A DNA stretch of 64,000 nucleotides from Protea cynaroides. Its lineage: Eukaryota; Streptophyta; Magnoliopsida; Proteales; Proteaceae. The position numbers and the translations under genes were made by a program. Below are positions 22,417-33,900 of this stretch, in pieces (the stretch's first letter is position 1; every line of letters begins with the position of its first letter). The notes below the pieces were generated by a model. That model did not search any database and was not told where the DNA came from. It was given only the letters and a program-made list of their open reading frames with translations. Where the stretch lies: positions 53,578,173 through 53,642,172 of the forward strand of contig CM053270.1 in assembly GCA_028583415.1 (NCBI GenBank), written 5' to 3'.

Positions 22417-25092
22417 TGTAAGAAAATTTAGATCTCCTTTGGGTTTTTGTCACGGGATTTCTTATGAACCGTAACGAACACACCACACAGATTACTAGAA
22501 TACAATGGGCATTAAAAAGAGATGCTAAGACAAATACCTCTTGTTGTAGATTGATTTTTGACCGTTTCATTCGCTTTGAATGCTTGGATCAGAGTCTTCC
22601 ATAGCCTATCGGGGATCCCTTGAGTTTTCTCTATGTATGGGAACAAGAGAAGAAAATAACTGTCACACCCTAATTCTGCACCAACCAGAATGGTGTGATG
22701 AACCGTCTATGATCCAACAGTTTAACCAGGATCTCGAATAGGCTGTGTCCGTTTGCTTAAACCATACACATCCACAACCATAATCAGAGTAAATAAACAA
22801 TAGCGGAAGTCTTTAATACTAATGAACTGAGAGTCTAACAGTGATAACATTTATCCAATTATCTTCAAATGACTAAGACATAAAATAAAATAAATTAATA
22901 AATTACATCTTCTGAATAATCCAACTATAAATCTAATCAAAGAAGCATAAGTTGCACTCGCACGATGAATCATGCGACTCCATCATAGCTTCTGCATCCA
23001 TCGCCGCAACATGTTCGTACATCGGAGCATTCATATAGTTTTCTATAGTAGTACCTGCATCATCAACTAAAAATATTCGACGTCGAAAGGGTGAGCATAC
23101 ATCATGGCTCAGTGAGCAAACAAAACAATGCAACAAACATATACATGCATTCAATTCATATCTTTGGTCTGGTTCATAAGTTTGCAATGTGTAATAGAAA
23201 GGATAGGTGGCCGTCGCACCTCTATACACGAGTGTGTGAAGCCGCCCAATGGATCAAACATCATTTCCATCCCACATGCACCCATCATGGAATAAAGATA
23301 GAGCTAAAGTGTCCAGATCAAATACCGCATGACACATCCTCTGATGCCCTACCCATACCAACACGTAAGCCCCTATTGGTGAGGGCTTGCAAACTGGGCT
23401 CACAACTAACCAATCCTAATGTCAGACAGTGTATCCAAGGCCTCACCCCAGCATCCCTCAATACGTCCATAGAGATAAAGCTAAGGTCCCCCGACAGAGT
23501 CAGAGACTACACGGCCCAAGACCACCTCCCCTGATGCCCTACGACGTAATAGTTCTACTAAGGTAATGGCGATACGACGATGTCAGTGGACAAGACTTTA
23601 GTAAAAATAGAGCTAGAGTCTAGTGACCAGGATGAACCACAGTGTTACGTCCTCCCCCTGATGCCCCACTCGCATCAAGCACACTAACTACACACAAACA
23701 TTCACATGCCTATTCCTAGCATCATCATCATCATCATGTTATAAATAAATGGAGTTAAATATGCATGAACATTAATAGCAGGAATATTGGATGACATGTA
23801 AAATGCACAATACACGCATACAAGCATAGAATCATTCATGGCATTGGACTCAATAAGTAAAACAACTTGTTATTAACCAAATAGTTTAGGTCTTCTTCCC
23901 TCACCTTTGATTGATAGTAGATCATCGTTCAAGCTTTATGAATTACTTTTAAATCGATTGAAAACCTAACAAGTTGATAGATTTTTAATTAGAATTAATT
24001 CTCATGTGTTTAGACTAATAAAAACTGAGGGGTCGCAGGTGTGGTAGCATCTGGGGTCTCAATTTCTGCAACAACAGGGCGTGGGGTCGCCGGGTAGGGT
24101 CGGACATACTCCGACCACACGTGCGACCACACCCTCCCTATAAACTTCTCGGGGGCATGTGGTCTGACATGTGTGTCTTGTGGGGTCGGACATCATGCAA
24201 CCTCACGTGCGACCACACGTGTTATGGTCAACCTTTCACTCTTAATTCCATTCCTTCATGTTTGAATCCTTTGGCTTATCATCATGGTCCATATAATTTC
24301 CTCCATGGATTCTCTTGGAATTTATCCATGGATGGAGGATTTAGGTTTCTCCTAATCTTATCTTCTTCATGAACTATCCTAGGCTATCAATTTAGCATGG
24401 GAAATAGGTTAATACCTTATGCTTGCTGAAGATTCAGAATTTTCTCTAAATTTTCCTCTTCTTTAGTCTTCTTTTTAAATTTTCCTTCTCTTCCTTCTCT
24501 TCTCTTTCTCTCACTTTCAATTGGAGTTCTAAAAGGATGAAAGAGGTTAAGGGACGTCCTATTTATAGAGAAAAATATTTCATAATATGCCCTAATGAGT
24601 TTAGGAAAGAACCCCCTTCGGATTAGGAAGGTTTCCTAAATTCGGTTTCTGACTGGGTTCCGTGGGGTCGGAGGTGGGGTCGCAGAATCCGTTGACCCTA
24701 CCTTTTGAAATGTCTGACCACATGACCAAAATTCATGTGGTTGGACTCTTTTGAGGTGGAGTCGGTCACACCTGTTTAGGCGTGCGACCACACGCTCATA
24801 ATTGACTGTTTTTGGGTTAATTTCATACCTAGTCTTGTGGTTTCTTCACGCACTTGGTCCACTTGGCTCGACCATGATAGGTAGACCTGGTACAAGGTGG
24901 TAAGATCGGTTAGTTCGATACGGGTCTTACAATAACACCATGGCTATGGGGACTCTAACCATTGGTATTATATAGTCTCACAGTAGACCAGATTGGTCCA
25001 TCTCTAATCATACTTAAACCGGTTTACGTGTAACCAGACTCCAACTGAACCAACTAACCTTATAATTAATTTAACCCATAAAATATTTTACA
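22417..25092 (-). repeat. 3' LTR of Copia-type element, split by solo LTR D
   Basis: About 400 bp once solo LTR D and its duplication are removed. The part at 22417-22660 pairs with 28787-29036 (TTTAGATCTCCTTTGGG, TGGATCAGAGTCTTCCA shared). The part at 24932-25092 pairs with 29032-29207. Confidence 0.85.
22661..24931 (-). mobile_element. Solo LTR D (Tekay family)
   Basis: 2271 bp from TGTCACACCC to CGGGTCTTACA, flanked by exact ATAAC (22656-22660 and 24932-24936). The uninterrupted site is visible in the paired LTR near 29032. A minus-strand TATAAATAG lies at 24561. Its motif clusters use variants such as GGTCGCA, GGTCGGA and CGACCACAC rather than GGGTCGA. Confidence 0.93.
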
Positions 25093-25106
25093 ATCTCCCA
25101 CTTGGG
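25093..25106 (-). other. Copia-type polypurine tract
   Basis: On the minus strand AGCCCAAGTGGGAGAT adjoins the LTR start, a very common signature of plant Copia elements. Confidence 0.75.
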
Positions 25107-28100
25107 CTATATTAATTATTAAGTCACCATTGACCTAGTGTAGCCATGGAATCTAACTACACAAAAAAACCATATTTTACTTTGATCTAGTCATCAAGCC
25201 TACCAATGTCGAACAATAGCAAAACGTACTCTTACACATCCGGTGTACCCCCTTCTGTCAATCACATACAAAGATCTACTTGATGACATAAATCACTTGA
25301 GATGAATACTTGAGTTCAATGATCGAATTACCATGATCCTATTACCTTAAAATCTTTATAGGTCAACGCACTTTGATATTATCCAATTTATAGGCAAATC
25401 ACTTCTAGCTTGGTATAATATCATACTTTGGCTTACCGCCTTCTTTGGCTAAATACAGCCTTGCAACTTTGACATGTCTTAAATAATCAGGAATGCATAC
25501 AAGTAAAGAAATAATGCTCACTAATAATCCTGCCCATTAAACCACAGGCAACACAAACAATCACAGATAAATCATCAATTACTAGATCTCCCACTAACCA
25601 AGCAGATCTGAATACTCCCACTAACTAAGAGAATCTAAAAACTCCCACTGACAAAACCTTTTTCAACCATTCCAAGAAAACTACCTTAACATGTCTCTAC
25701 ATGGCCGTGGAGATCAACTATGACTGGTACAACTAGTTGAACCTAAGACTGTACAGTCTAACCCTAAAAATCTATTCACCACTTTACAGAACAAACATAG
25801 TCAACATTATAGACATTCATTTACTTTACAACATCAGAAGCGCCATAACATCATAACTCCTTTCTATTTAGTTGAAAAGGAAAACCTTACATTCTGATAT
25901 TTCAAGTAACATCAATCACATTTTTAATATGAGAAATAATATGTTAAGTCAAACAATATTAAACATAAAACAAGGTAAATAACTAAAACCAAAAGAGCTA
26001 AAAAACCATTTGAACATAAAGAAACTAAATAATTTTAACTCGCATTCAAGCCAACAGTCTTCAGAACCAAACCACTCCAAATACCTAGGGAATTCTAGAA
26101 TCTTTATATTTTTCTAACTATGTCCATCTGATAACAGTATTTGGTCAAACCACCTATCTTTGGTCAATCTTCCCATCTTTGAGTAATTCACCTTGAAGTT
26201 ACCTAATAATAGCCTTATCACTGGCTCTATTTCTCCCTTTTTGATAATGCAAGCCACCTAGACCTGAATATATTTTCTGGTAAGGAATATGATATCTAAT
26301 ATATCAATTATTTTGATCTCATTATCCTTGAGCTTTTCAATAATAGTTGATAGCTCCCAAAAATATTTCTTCACATTACCATTTTCAACATAACTGGATC
26401 AATAAACTATCTCCTGACCCCTCCAGAAATATTATTCATATCCCTTGGATTTCTCTTAGATAATCCCTTCATAATATTCTCATCTTAATACTGCTACACA
26501 TAATCTCCATAGTAAAATACCTCACAACTAATATAAACTACTATGAAAGATACATCTAGGTCAAACGATCATAGACTAGTCTCCAATCTTTTCATAACAA
26601 ATTTTATCCTTTGTCCCAGATAGAATAAGAATTAAAAACTACCATGTCATCTATCACATTCACTAAGACAGACATCCTAGGAGACATAAACCATCATCAT
26701 TATATGAGTCCAAACACAAATATCAAGCTATAGATGAATTACATAGGACTTATATAAACACATGCAATTATATTTACTTATACTTTGTCCCGATAAAATT
26801 ACATAGTAAAATACTTCATAACTAATGTAAACTACTATGAAAGATACATCTAGGTCAAACGATCCTAGATTAGTCTCCAATCTTTTCATAACAAATTTTA
26901 TCCTTTGTCCCAGATAGAATGAGAATTAAAAACTACCATGCCATCTGTCACATTCACTAAGACAGACATCATCATCATCATTATATGAGTCCAAATACAA
27001 ATATCAAGCTATAGATTAATTACATAGGACTCATATAAACACATGCAATTATATTTACTCATACTTTGTCCCAAATAGAAAAAAATAGCTATCAAAACAT
27101 TATTTGGGATAGCCATACTTGGATGAACACATCAATGTATGAGTCTAAACACAGTATCAAACAACAGAAAACTCATACACATACTTTTTACTTGCACTAA
27201 TCGTATCAAAATATTCATGCAAGTAAATATCATTTTTTCAAGAGTTAACCAACTACACATTCTCCATTGGGATAAACATGCAGTGATCTTTTTAGTTTCT
27301 GTACAGTAATTACAAAAGAATAATAACTCTCGAAATCCCACCACCTTTGGGCTAATAAGACCCCTAAAGTCAAAACCATTTTAACTTATATGCATGAACA
27401 TACCTTTAACCTTTGACAATACCACCTTTGGGCTAACACTACCTTTCTTAGTTGCTTTTCACACTAAGGAGAACAGTATATTAAATGATATATCATTTAT
27501 TGTATATGTAAATATACAAATTTGAGGTTTGAGAACACCATGCTGGAACTCAGTGTACCACTTTGTTGGAATTCAACCAATCTTTACATGACACAAACCC
27601 TAATTTGAACAACACTTGACAATGTCACCTTTGGATGTATATCACCATTACACAAGCATTTACAAATACATGAAACTTTGAATGTAAAGACATCATGATA
27701 AAATTAAGTGTACCACTTTGGTGGGATCGACCTAATTCCACAATGATATCCCTAAACCCTACTTTGCAGTACCATGTAGGTCAATAAACAAAACCTCATG
27801 CACACAACCTTCTACATGCATCTGGCACAAAAATAACTAACAAACAAGTAGAAAAACTGTAAATTAGACTAATTTAGGATACCTTTTAGCTAAAAATAAA
27901 ATTTTTAAATCATCAAACTGTGTCAAACTATGTACCAAATTGTAGAGCACCAAAATACAAACACAACACAAAAAATCGCGTCAAAATCTGACGCTCCTAG
28001 GGCCCACAATCGCCAATCAAAGGTTACACATGCATTCTTGCATCCTGAACCAGTTCTGGGTGGTTCAACCTGGGTCGGTTCGGTATGGCCGGACTCAGTT

Positions 28101-28773
28101 ATGGGTGGACCGAACCCACTGTTTACCTTTTACCCACTGTTTACCTTTTCTTAAATTTTTTAAACACTTCGGTCCTGACCGAACCAAACTTTCTGAGGTC
28201 TAATCGAGCCCCGGTCTGGTCCAATGGTTCAACCAACGGTTCATCCGATCCAATCTTTTGGGCTATCGAGTCAAAGTTTCAAGTAAATGGATCGGGTTCT
28301 CGGATCAACCCACCCAGTTAATGGGTCGAGTCTCGGGTCAAGTTAAACAGATCCTTGACTTGGCTAATGGGTCACACGTACTGACCCACACGTGTGCCCC
28401 AGGGATCTGAGTCAACCCGCTAGGGTTTATGGGTTAACAAGGTTGACTCAATGACGTCAACCCTTTCTCTTTTCCTTTTTTTTTTATTTAAAATAACAAC
28501 TTGCGCGTAGATCTCTCGCGCTTTTTCAGGCGGCATGTGAGAATGCGTCAGGCCACCTCTGACGACGATTTTTATACCGTCGGCTTCATCTCTTTGAGAC
28601 CTACAAACTGGTATAAACTATTTTACTTTTTACTGGTCAAAAAAAAATTTCGTGGTACAAACCCTAGACAGGTTTGTACAAAAAATTTGAGAGAAAAATC
28701 TTTTCTTTTTTCAATCTAATCAAACATACAGTCTTTATAATGCTTTTCCATCGATCCTAGGTTTGTTTATAAT
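25107..28773 (-). other. Internal region of Copia-type element, no genes
   Basis: 3.7 kb of AT-rich DNA with stops in all frames and no gag, protease, integrase or RT motifs. It contains a ~294-bp tandem duplication, repeated CACCTTTGGGCTAA phrases near 27340-27450 and a GGTTCAACC/GGTCCGAACC-rich stretch near 28040-28320. I see nothing else. Confidence 0.7.
26509..27085. repeat. 294-bp tandem duplication
   Basis: ATAGTAAAATAC at 26509 recurs at 26803. The two units share long near-identical runs (for example GTCTCCAATCTTTTCATAAC and GCAATTATATTTACT). The second unit has a short internal deletion with a CAT triplet run. Confidence 0.85.
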
Positions 28774-28785
28774 GCTCTAATACCA
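28774..28785 (-). other. Primer-binding site of Copia-type element
   Basis: On the minus strand TGGTATTAGAGC, one mismatch from the initiator tRNA-Met site TGGTATCAGAGC, one base from the LTR end. Confidence 0.8.
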
Positions 28786-28786
28786 T

Positions 28787-29207
28787 TGCAAGAATTTTTA
28801 GATCTCCTTTGGGTCTTTTCCATGGGTTTTCCCATGAACCCTAATAAACACACCACACAGATTACTAGAATATAATGGACATTAAAAAGAGATGATAAAA
28901 CAGATACATTTTGCTGTAGATTGATTTTCGATCGTTTTCTTTTATTTGAGTGTTTGGATCAGAGTCTTCCACAGCTTGCCGAGGATCCCTTGAGTTCTCT
29001 CTGCATATGGGAACAGGAGTAGAAAATAACCCATTGGCTGTGAGGACCCTAACTATTGGTATTTATAATACCACCCCAATCTTGGACCAGTCTCATAGTG
29101 GATCAGGTTGGTCCATCTCTAATTATACTTAAACCGATCTACCAGTAATCAGACTCCCATTAAACCAACTAACATTTTAATTAATTTAGCTCATAAAATA
29201 TGTTATA
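28787..29207 (-). repeat. 5' LTR of Copia-type element
   Basis: 421 bp starting TGCAAGAATTTTTAG and ending in TATGTTATA; the last base pair is diverged from the expected CA. It is uninterrupted, so it shows the empty site of solo LTR D (GAAAATAACCCATTGGC). Confidence 0.85.
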
Positions 29208-29379
29208 AAACCCTCTCCTAAGAACAATGGTGACTTCTTGTGTTTCTCCCTCCATTTTTTTTTTAAATCCATGCCTTCCAAATATTGCAAAATTCTGATC
29301 CGTTTGTTTTTTCAACTCAAGATTACGATCCAATAAGTATGAATGTATGACAAAAGGCTATGGGTCGGGACCCACCACA

Positions 29380-29615
29380 ATCTTTCCTTGGGGTTCAGGA
29401 GGATAGGCGACTCCCACTAGCCGATGCCTGACACGTGAGTATCGACTAGATCCAAGCTGATGCCTGACACGTGAGTATCGACTAGATCCAAGCCGACGCA
29501 TAAATCGACACCCTTTGTCGGCTCACCTTATCGACTCTGATTCAATCAACACCCAAACATCAGTTGGTGGGAGTCGCCCTCCTCCTCAACCCCTCAGAGG
29601 AGAGAATTTAGATAT
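29380..29615. mobile_element. Fold-back MITE-like repeat
   Basis: The left arm (near 29387-29420, GGCGACTCCCAC) and right arm (29565-29610, GTGGGAGTCGCC) are inverted copies around GC-richer DNA. A 36-bp unit beginning GATGCCTGACACGTGAG is tandemly duplicated at 29423 and 29459. It resembles the fold-back elements at 35045, 39870 and 42855. Confidence 0.55.
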
Positions 29616-29989
29616 GCGAATAGAATCTTTCATCGGGATGTACAATCACAAAGAACATTTTAATGTAGTGGTGTCACAATAGATCTATGGGGATGAACAA
29701 TCACAACAGTACATTCTAATCTAGTGGTGTCACAATACATCTATGATGTACTCCTTTACAGCTGACTACTTGCCATCATTGCTTCGTTTTCGAGATTGTG
29801 GACCCCACGTTGAAAGGTTCCATTGGTCGGCTTCATCACGTTGTCCAGTTAGTTCTTCCATGCAGAGAGATCTCCACGTATCCCCCGACAAAACCCACGT
29901 GGAAAAAGATAAGCAAATTCTATCCATACCCCTCCGTCTATATATCCATCCAATAAAAACTCTCCACGTATATCCACAGCGTCAGGCCG

Positions 29990-30036
29990 CGTAAAAAACT
30001 GAATTTTTTTTTTTTTGGTAAGACGTAAAAAGCTGA
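29990..30036 (-). mobile_element. Micro-retroposon 1: poly(A) with TCTTACC
   Basis: The insert T12-GGTAAGA (30004-30022) lies between the direct repeats CGTAAAAAACTGAA (29990-30003) and CGTAAAAAGCTGAA (30023-30036), one mismatch in 14. On the minus strand this reads TCTTACC followed by poly(A), as a retroposon copied only at its extreme 3' end would. Confidence 0.65.
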
Positions 30037-30046
30037 ATCTCAACTT

Positions 30047-30090
30047 GATCTTGCCGTCTTACCAAAAAAAAAAAAAAAAAAATCTAGCCG
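30047..30090 (+). mobile_element. Micro-retroposon 2: TCTTACC-poly(A)
   Basis: The same insert in the opposite orientation, TCTTACC plus a run of A (30056-30081), between ATCTTGCCG (30047-30055) and ATCTAGCCG (30082-30090), one mismatch in nine. Confidence 0.5.
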
Positions 30091-30343
30091 AGCTGTTTCA
30101 GCGATGTACTATCTTCACACGTCACATTGAATTCCACGTGTTGGATTATCAACGTGACATGTGTCATCAGACCTTCAGTTCTAAACACGTGTCGAAAATG
30201 CAGAAAAAGATGTTAAGAGATCCCAACTGTTAAGACCTTCAGACCTTCAGAGAACGACACGTGGAAACTCATGCAATTCTTTAACGTCTAATGCACGTTT
30301 ATTATAACACGTGGTGTTTTAAATTCTACGTAAGCGTGCGGTC

Positions 30344-30390
30344 GTTATATATAATAATTTTTTTTTTTGGTAAGAGTTATATATAATAAT
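30344..30390 (-). mobile_element. Micro-retroposon 3 with perfect 15-bp duplication
   Basis: The insert T10-GGTAAGA (30359-30375, 17 bp) lies between two identical copies of GTTATATATAATAAT (30344-30358 and 30376-30390). It is the clearest member of the group and lies about 320 bp upstream of the NINJA-family start codon. Confidence 0.75.
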
Positions 30391-30666
30391 GGAAAAACGT
30401 TTTCCCGCTAAACTTAGAAAGAAGTGTTTTCCTCTCTACCGCTAATTTAGGTTTAATGGATTAACCCTACTTAGGGCTTCCACTAAATATGGCGGAACCG
30501 TCCTTCTCTTCTCTTTTTTTGCCACTTGGCATTCCTTCCTTGTCTCATACTGTTATTCGGACTACTTATATCTCTTGTCTCCCTTTCTTTTTCTCTCACG
30601 GAAAAATCTGAATCCGAAGAAGAAACCAAAGAGAAACCCTAGAAATTTTGGGTTTTTGCAGGTATC

Positions 30667-30678
30667 ATGAAGCTTTAG
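30667..30678 (+). CDS. Tiny upstream ORF in the NINJA-family leader
   Basis: ATG AAG CTT TAG, 33 bp before the chosen start codon. If the transcript begins upstream of it, scanning ribosomes would meet this start first. Whether it is in the mature leader is unknown, because a splice acceptor-like TTTTTGCAG ends just before it. Confidence 0.35.
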   Translation: MKL

Positions 30679-30710
30679 CTTCTATAGATATAAGGTTTGA
30701 GTTTTGTTTA

Positions 30711-33085
30711 ATGACGACTGCATGGGAGATGATGGTGGAAGACAATGATATTGAGCTTAGTTTGGGACTATCCATCGGTGGATGTTTTGGGAAATCGGAG
30801 AAATTGATTCCGATTCGACATAAATCTGTCGGTTCAGCTGCAATGGATGAGATTAAATCTGGTGAAACAGATGGGGATCTCAGATCTACCGTCGTTGTGT
30901 CGGGGGAAGAGAAGGATCTACAAAGAAAGCGTGAGATTCATGCGTTAAGGCGTCAGGAGGCAAGGAAGAAGAGAGAAGAGAAGCAGCAGAAGAAGAGGAT
31001 CGCTAGTGGTAGGAATGGAGGATATATGGATGGGAATGCTCCGATGAAAATCGGTTCGATGGATGAGAAGATGTTATTGGAGGCGCAAGAATATCAATCC
31101 AAGAGTGGATTGGAACAAATCTGTAAGAAAGCTAAACTTATCGATGAAGTACAACAGGATTTGAATCAAATGTGGAAACAGAGTCAAAACCCTAACCCTT
31201 CTTCTGCATTTGCTTCTCCGGCCTTTCCGATTGTGCCAATGCGGTATCCTTACCCAAATATGGAATACTTTCCTTTCCCTAATGGCTTTGCATTTCCTTA
31301 TGGGGTGCCGTATTGGGCTGCTCCGCCTCCTGCTTCCGCCGCTGTCAATGATGATAAGAATGTGTTTCAGCCGGTTTCTTGTCGAACTTTCCTTCCTTTC
31401 CATGCGCAGAACTCAAATGTGAATCATAATCGGTCGGGGAGTTGTTATTCGGAACAGAATGGAAGCAAAGGTGGTCGAGTGAAGCAAATGCAGTCCTCTC
31501 TTTGCTCGAGTTCGCCTGGGAGCAGCTCTTCGGGTGTTTCGGATTACCAGAGCACATCACACCAAGGTATACTTACATTTTTTTTTTTTTTTTTTAATTA
31601 CCTGTTTATAAAATTCATAGGTACGGCTGAATTTCTTGTTTCCTGCACTGTAGCTGGAGGGATAAAAGTTCTTGATTTCCTATTGCGCTTGTCTATTTTC
31701 TTTAGGATTTTTCAAGATTATCGGTTAAATTCCAGACTTGGCTATATTGATTATCAAAACAAAACACCGTTGTCTCTTTTTATTATTGCCCCCGACCCAA
31801 GAAAAAGGAAGAACCTACCACCAACCCCAATAAATGATCCTCTTTCTGGTTCGAGTTAGTAGGAAGTTGTTCATCAACTTGATTTGGAAAGTTTCTTTAG
31901 GAAAAATAAATGTTTGTATTTAACACTAATATAAATTATGAAAAATTCGTTTGAGATAGTATGACCATATAGATAGTATGGTCATATTCAATAGAAATAC
32001 TTATATGAAATGATGATTTGATTCAGATTAAAAAATTTAAAAGAATTAAAGTAAACCTAAAATAATTATAGAGGAAACTTAAGATAACTGTAGAAGAAGT
32101 GATGAAGAAATACATACATAATCATGTAGGGGATCCATTTAATTGGTATAAGGAATTAAATAAGGCTTTGTTGTTGTTTTTTGAAAAAAAAAAAAAACAT
32201 TTGTATGATGTGGTGGAAGTGCATTTGTGACTGGTAATTAATTAAGATGTAAGGTAAACTGTAAACTGGTATAAAGCTTTGCTTCTACGGTTTTCCCTCT
32301 TTGATGAATGCATGGACTTCAATCTTGCTGGATATGCGAAGAAGCTTGATTTTTATCCTGAATTTTTTTCCTAGGTCATTAAAATTAATATTATATAGAG
32401 AATTAGTTGGGTTTTTGTTTTATAGTTTTCTATTTGAATTCGAAGAGACTCTATTGGTAGACAATGTGGAATTTCGGAATGAGATTACTCATGAACCACT
32501 CATTTTTCAGGAGGTTGCAGCAGCGACACAAGAAGCCATTCAAGTCGCTCCGCATCAGAGCAGCATCAACTTCACACCACGGTTGTGAACAATGCTTCCT
32601 CACAATTACTAGAATCTACCCAATGCATTGGGGAACCAGCCCAGAAAACTGAGAAGCTGGTTTCATCAATTAACTCTGAACCAAACCCCAAAAAACCTGA
32701 AGAAAAACCCATCTCCATTACTGAACCCCTTCCCATTCACAAACCCTTCACAACTACTGACAACATATCTCTTCCTCCTCGTTCTCAACCCCCTCAGGCA
32801 CCAGGCGAAGCCAAGGGGAAAGCTAACAAGCCTCCCACGCCTCTCCCGCATCAACCCCCACAAACACAAGCCTTACCTCACATGCCCTGCGTGTCCACAA
32901 CTGGAAACGGTCCAAATGGAAAAACCATTACTGGGTTCTTGTACAGGTACACAAAAACAGAAGTTACCATTATGTGCGGCTGCCATGGAAGCTCCTTCAC
33001 ACCGGCCGAGTTCGTGAAGCATGCAGGGGGCACTGATGTATCGCACCCATTAAAGCATATAATTGTGGTTCCCCCCTCATTCTAA
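30711..33085 (+). CDS. NINJA: NINJA-family protein (AFP/NINJA adaptor)
   Basis: Two exons, 30711-31566 and 32511-33085, joined by a 944-bp GT-AG intron in phase 1; 476 residues. The product is a nuclear adaptor that links JAZ (or ABI5-type) factors to TOPLESS co-repressors in jasmonate and abscisic acid signalling. The N-terminal EAR motif DIELSLGLSIGG (residues ~12-23) would recruit TOPLESS. A basic stretch, HALRRQEARKKREEKQQKKR, is a likely nuclear localisation signal. SSGVSDYQSTSHQGG spans the splice junction and is a family hallmark, confirming the splice. The C-terminal domain (MPCVSTTGNGPNGKTITGFL to PAEFVKHAGGTDVSHPLKHI) is the TIFY/JAZ-binding part. The start is ATG 30711 (MTTAWEMM); the frame is open further upstream but without an ATG. 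The length and C-terminus favour NINJA over the shorter AFPs. No defects are seen, so it is likely functional. Confidence 0.93.
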
Positions 33086-33503
33086 AAAAAATGGCTGAGA
33101 TTTTCCACTTTATTTATTTATTTTTATTTATTATTCTGTTGGGTTTGCAAGGTAGGAGGGAAAAGAAAGTTAACTGTAGGTTGTTTTAATCAAGTTAGAT
33201 TCAAAGACAGAATTTTGTATAGTCAGTTTATGTAATACTCTTCCTTGCAAATGGGTGGAAGAGTAATATTATCCTTTTATTGGTTTCATTATATCTTTCT
33301 TCATTTTCTTCCACTACTTTAGGAAGCTCTAGAACTTAGAGATTCATGTAACATGTCACTGTTTGCTGAATTGCTGTTGTTTCTCCATGAGTTGGTGCAG
33401 ATGTAGTTTGGTGGAGGGCTCCAAACAATATTCCACCTAATGTTAGATAGGTGGTAGATTTTGTGGTGTCAAGTGGTCTTTTCGGATATTTGTAATGGAA
33501 AAA
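33086..33503. other. 3' flank of the NINJA-family gene
   Basis: AT-rich sequence after the stop codon, presumably 3' untranslated region and terminator. I see no clear AATAAA signal and no other gene. Confidence 0.5.
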
Positions 33504-33660
33504 GATCCTCTATAGTGAGGCACTTGTATAGTGAGGATCCCATCCATTTTATCTCAATCCATTCAAACTGTATCTTGTATTGAGATACACGCAGATCCAT
33601 TTTGAATGGGTAAGGTCTTCAGTATACCTCACTATAGGTTGATTTCACTATAGAGGATCT
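33504..33660. mobile_element. Small MITE
   Basis: Terminal inverted repeats AGATCCTCTATAGTGA and TCACTATAGAGGATCT bound about 157 bp, with further inverted copies of the end inside. No coding capacity; the target duplication is unclear. Confidence 0.65.
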
Positions 33661-33702
33661 ATTTGTAATTCTCATTTTTTGATGTGTTTATAAAACAATT
33701 CA

Positions 33703-33900
33703 GATTGGTTACTAATCAAATCTTAGATTCAGAACTTTCACGATGTTGTTGTTGGTGTAGTTAGGAGTGTAAGCGGATAGTTAATAACCGGAATTTGAGA
33801 TTGATTACCAGTCAAATCTTAGATTCAGACATTCCACGTTGTCGGTGTAGTTAGGAATGTAAATGAATAAATAGTTAATAACCCGAAGTGGATGCGAATG
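33703..33900 (+). repeat. Tandem ~106-bp duplication
   Basis: CAAATCTTAGATTCAGA followed by GGTGTAGTTAGGA and AGTTAATAACC occurs twice, about 106 bp apart. A third partial copy of the AATAAATAG segment follows. Confidence 0.7.

Larger units (their letters stand above)
22417..29207 (-). mobile_element. Non-coding Copia-type LTR element (LARD-like)
   Basis: Two related ~400-420-bp LTRs enclose 3.7 kb of internal DNA, flanked by the exact duplication AAACC (22412-22416 and 29208-29212). On the minus strand the internal part begins with a tRNA-Met-type primer-binding site and ends with AGCCCAAGTGGGAGAT, the purine tract typical of Copia elements. No gag or pol reading frame is present, so it would have depended on another element's proteins. 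It split the LINE. Confidence 0.85.
29896..30313. promoter_or_regulatory. Five-G-box cluster upstream of the NINJA-family gene
   Basis: The perfect palindrome CACGTG occurs at 29896, 30135, 30186, 30258 and 30308, with further ACGT cores (TCCACGTA at 29873 and 29963, CACGTCAC near 30119, CTACGTAA near 30327). G-boxes bind bHLH factors such as MYC2 and bZIP factors of the ABI5 type. They lie 400-815 bp upstream of the start codon of a gene whose product family represses exactly those pathways. Confidence 0.6.

Noticed and set aside
28501..28719. Frame near the primer-binding site of the Copia-type element as gag
   Set aside because: No capsid or zinc-knuckle motifs; it lies in the leader position and has no counterpart elsewhere in the window.
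31574..31859. Continuation of NINJA exon 1 past 31566 without splicing
   Set aside because: The reading runs into a poly(T) tract and loses family similarity, whereas splicing 31566 to 32511 restores the SHQGG block and the C-terminal domain.
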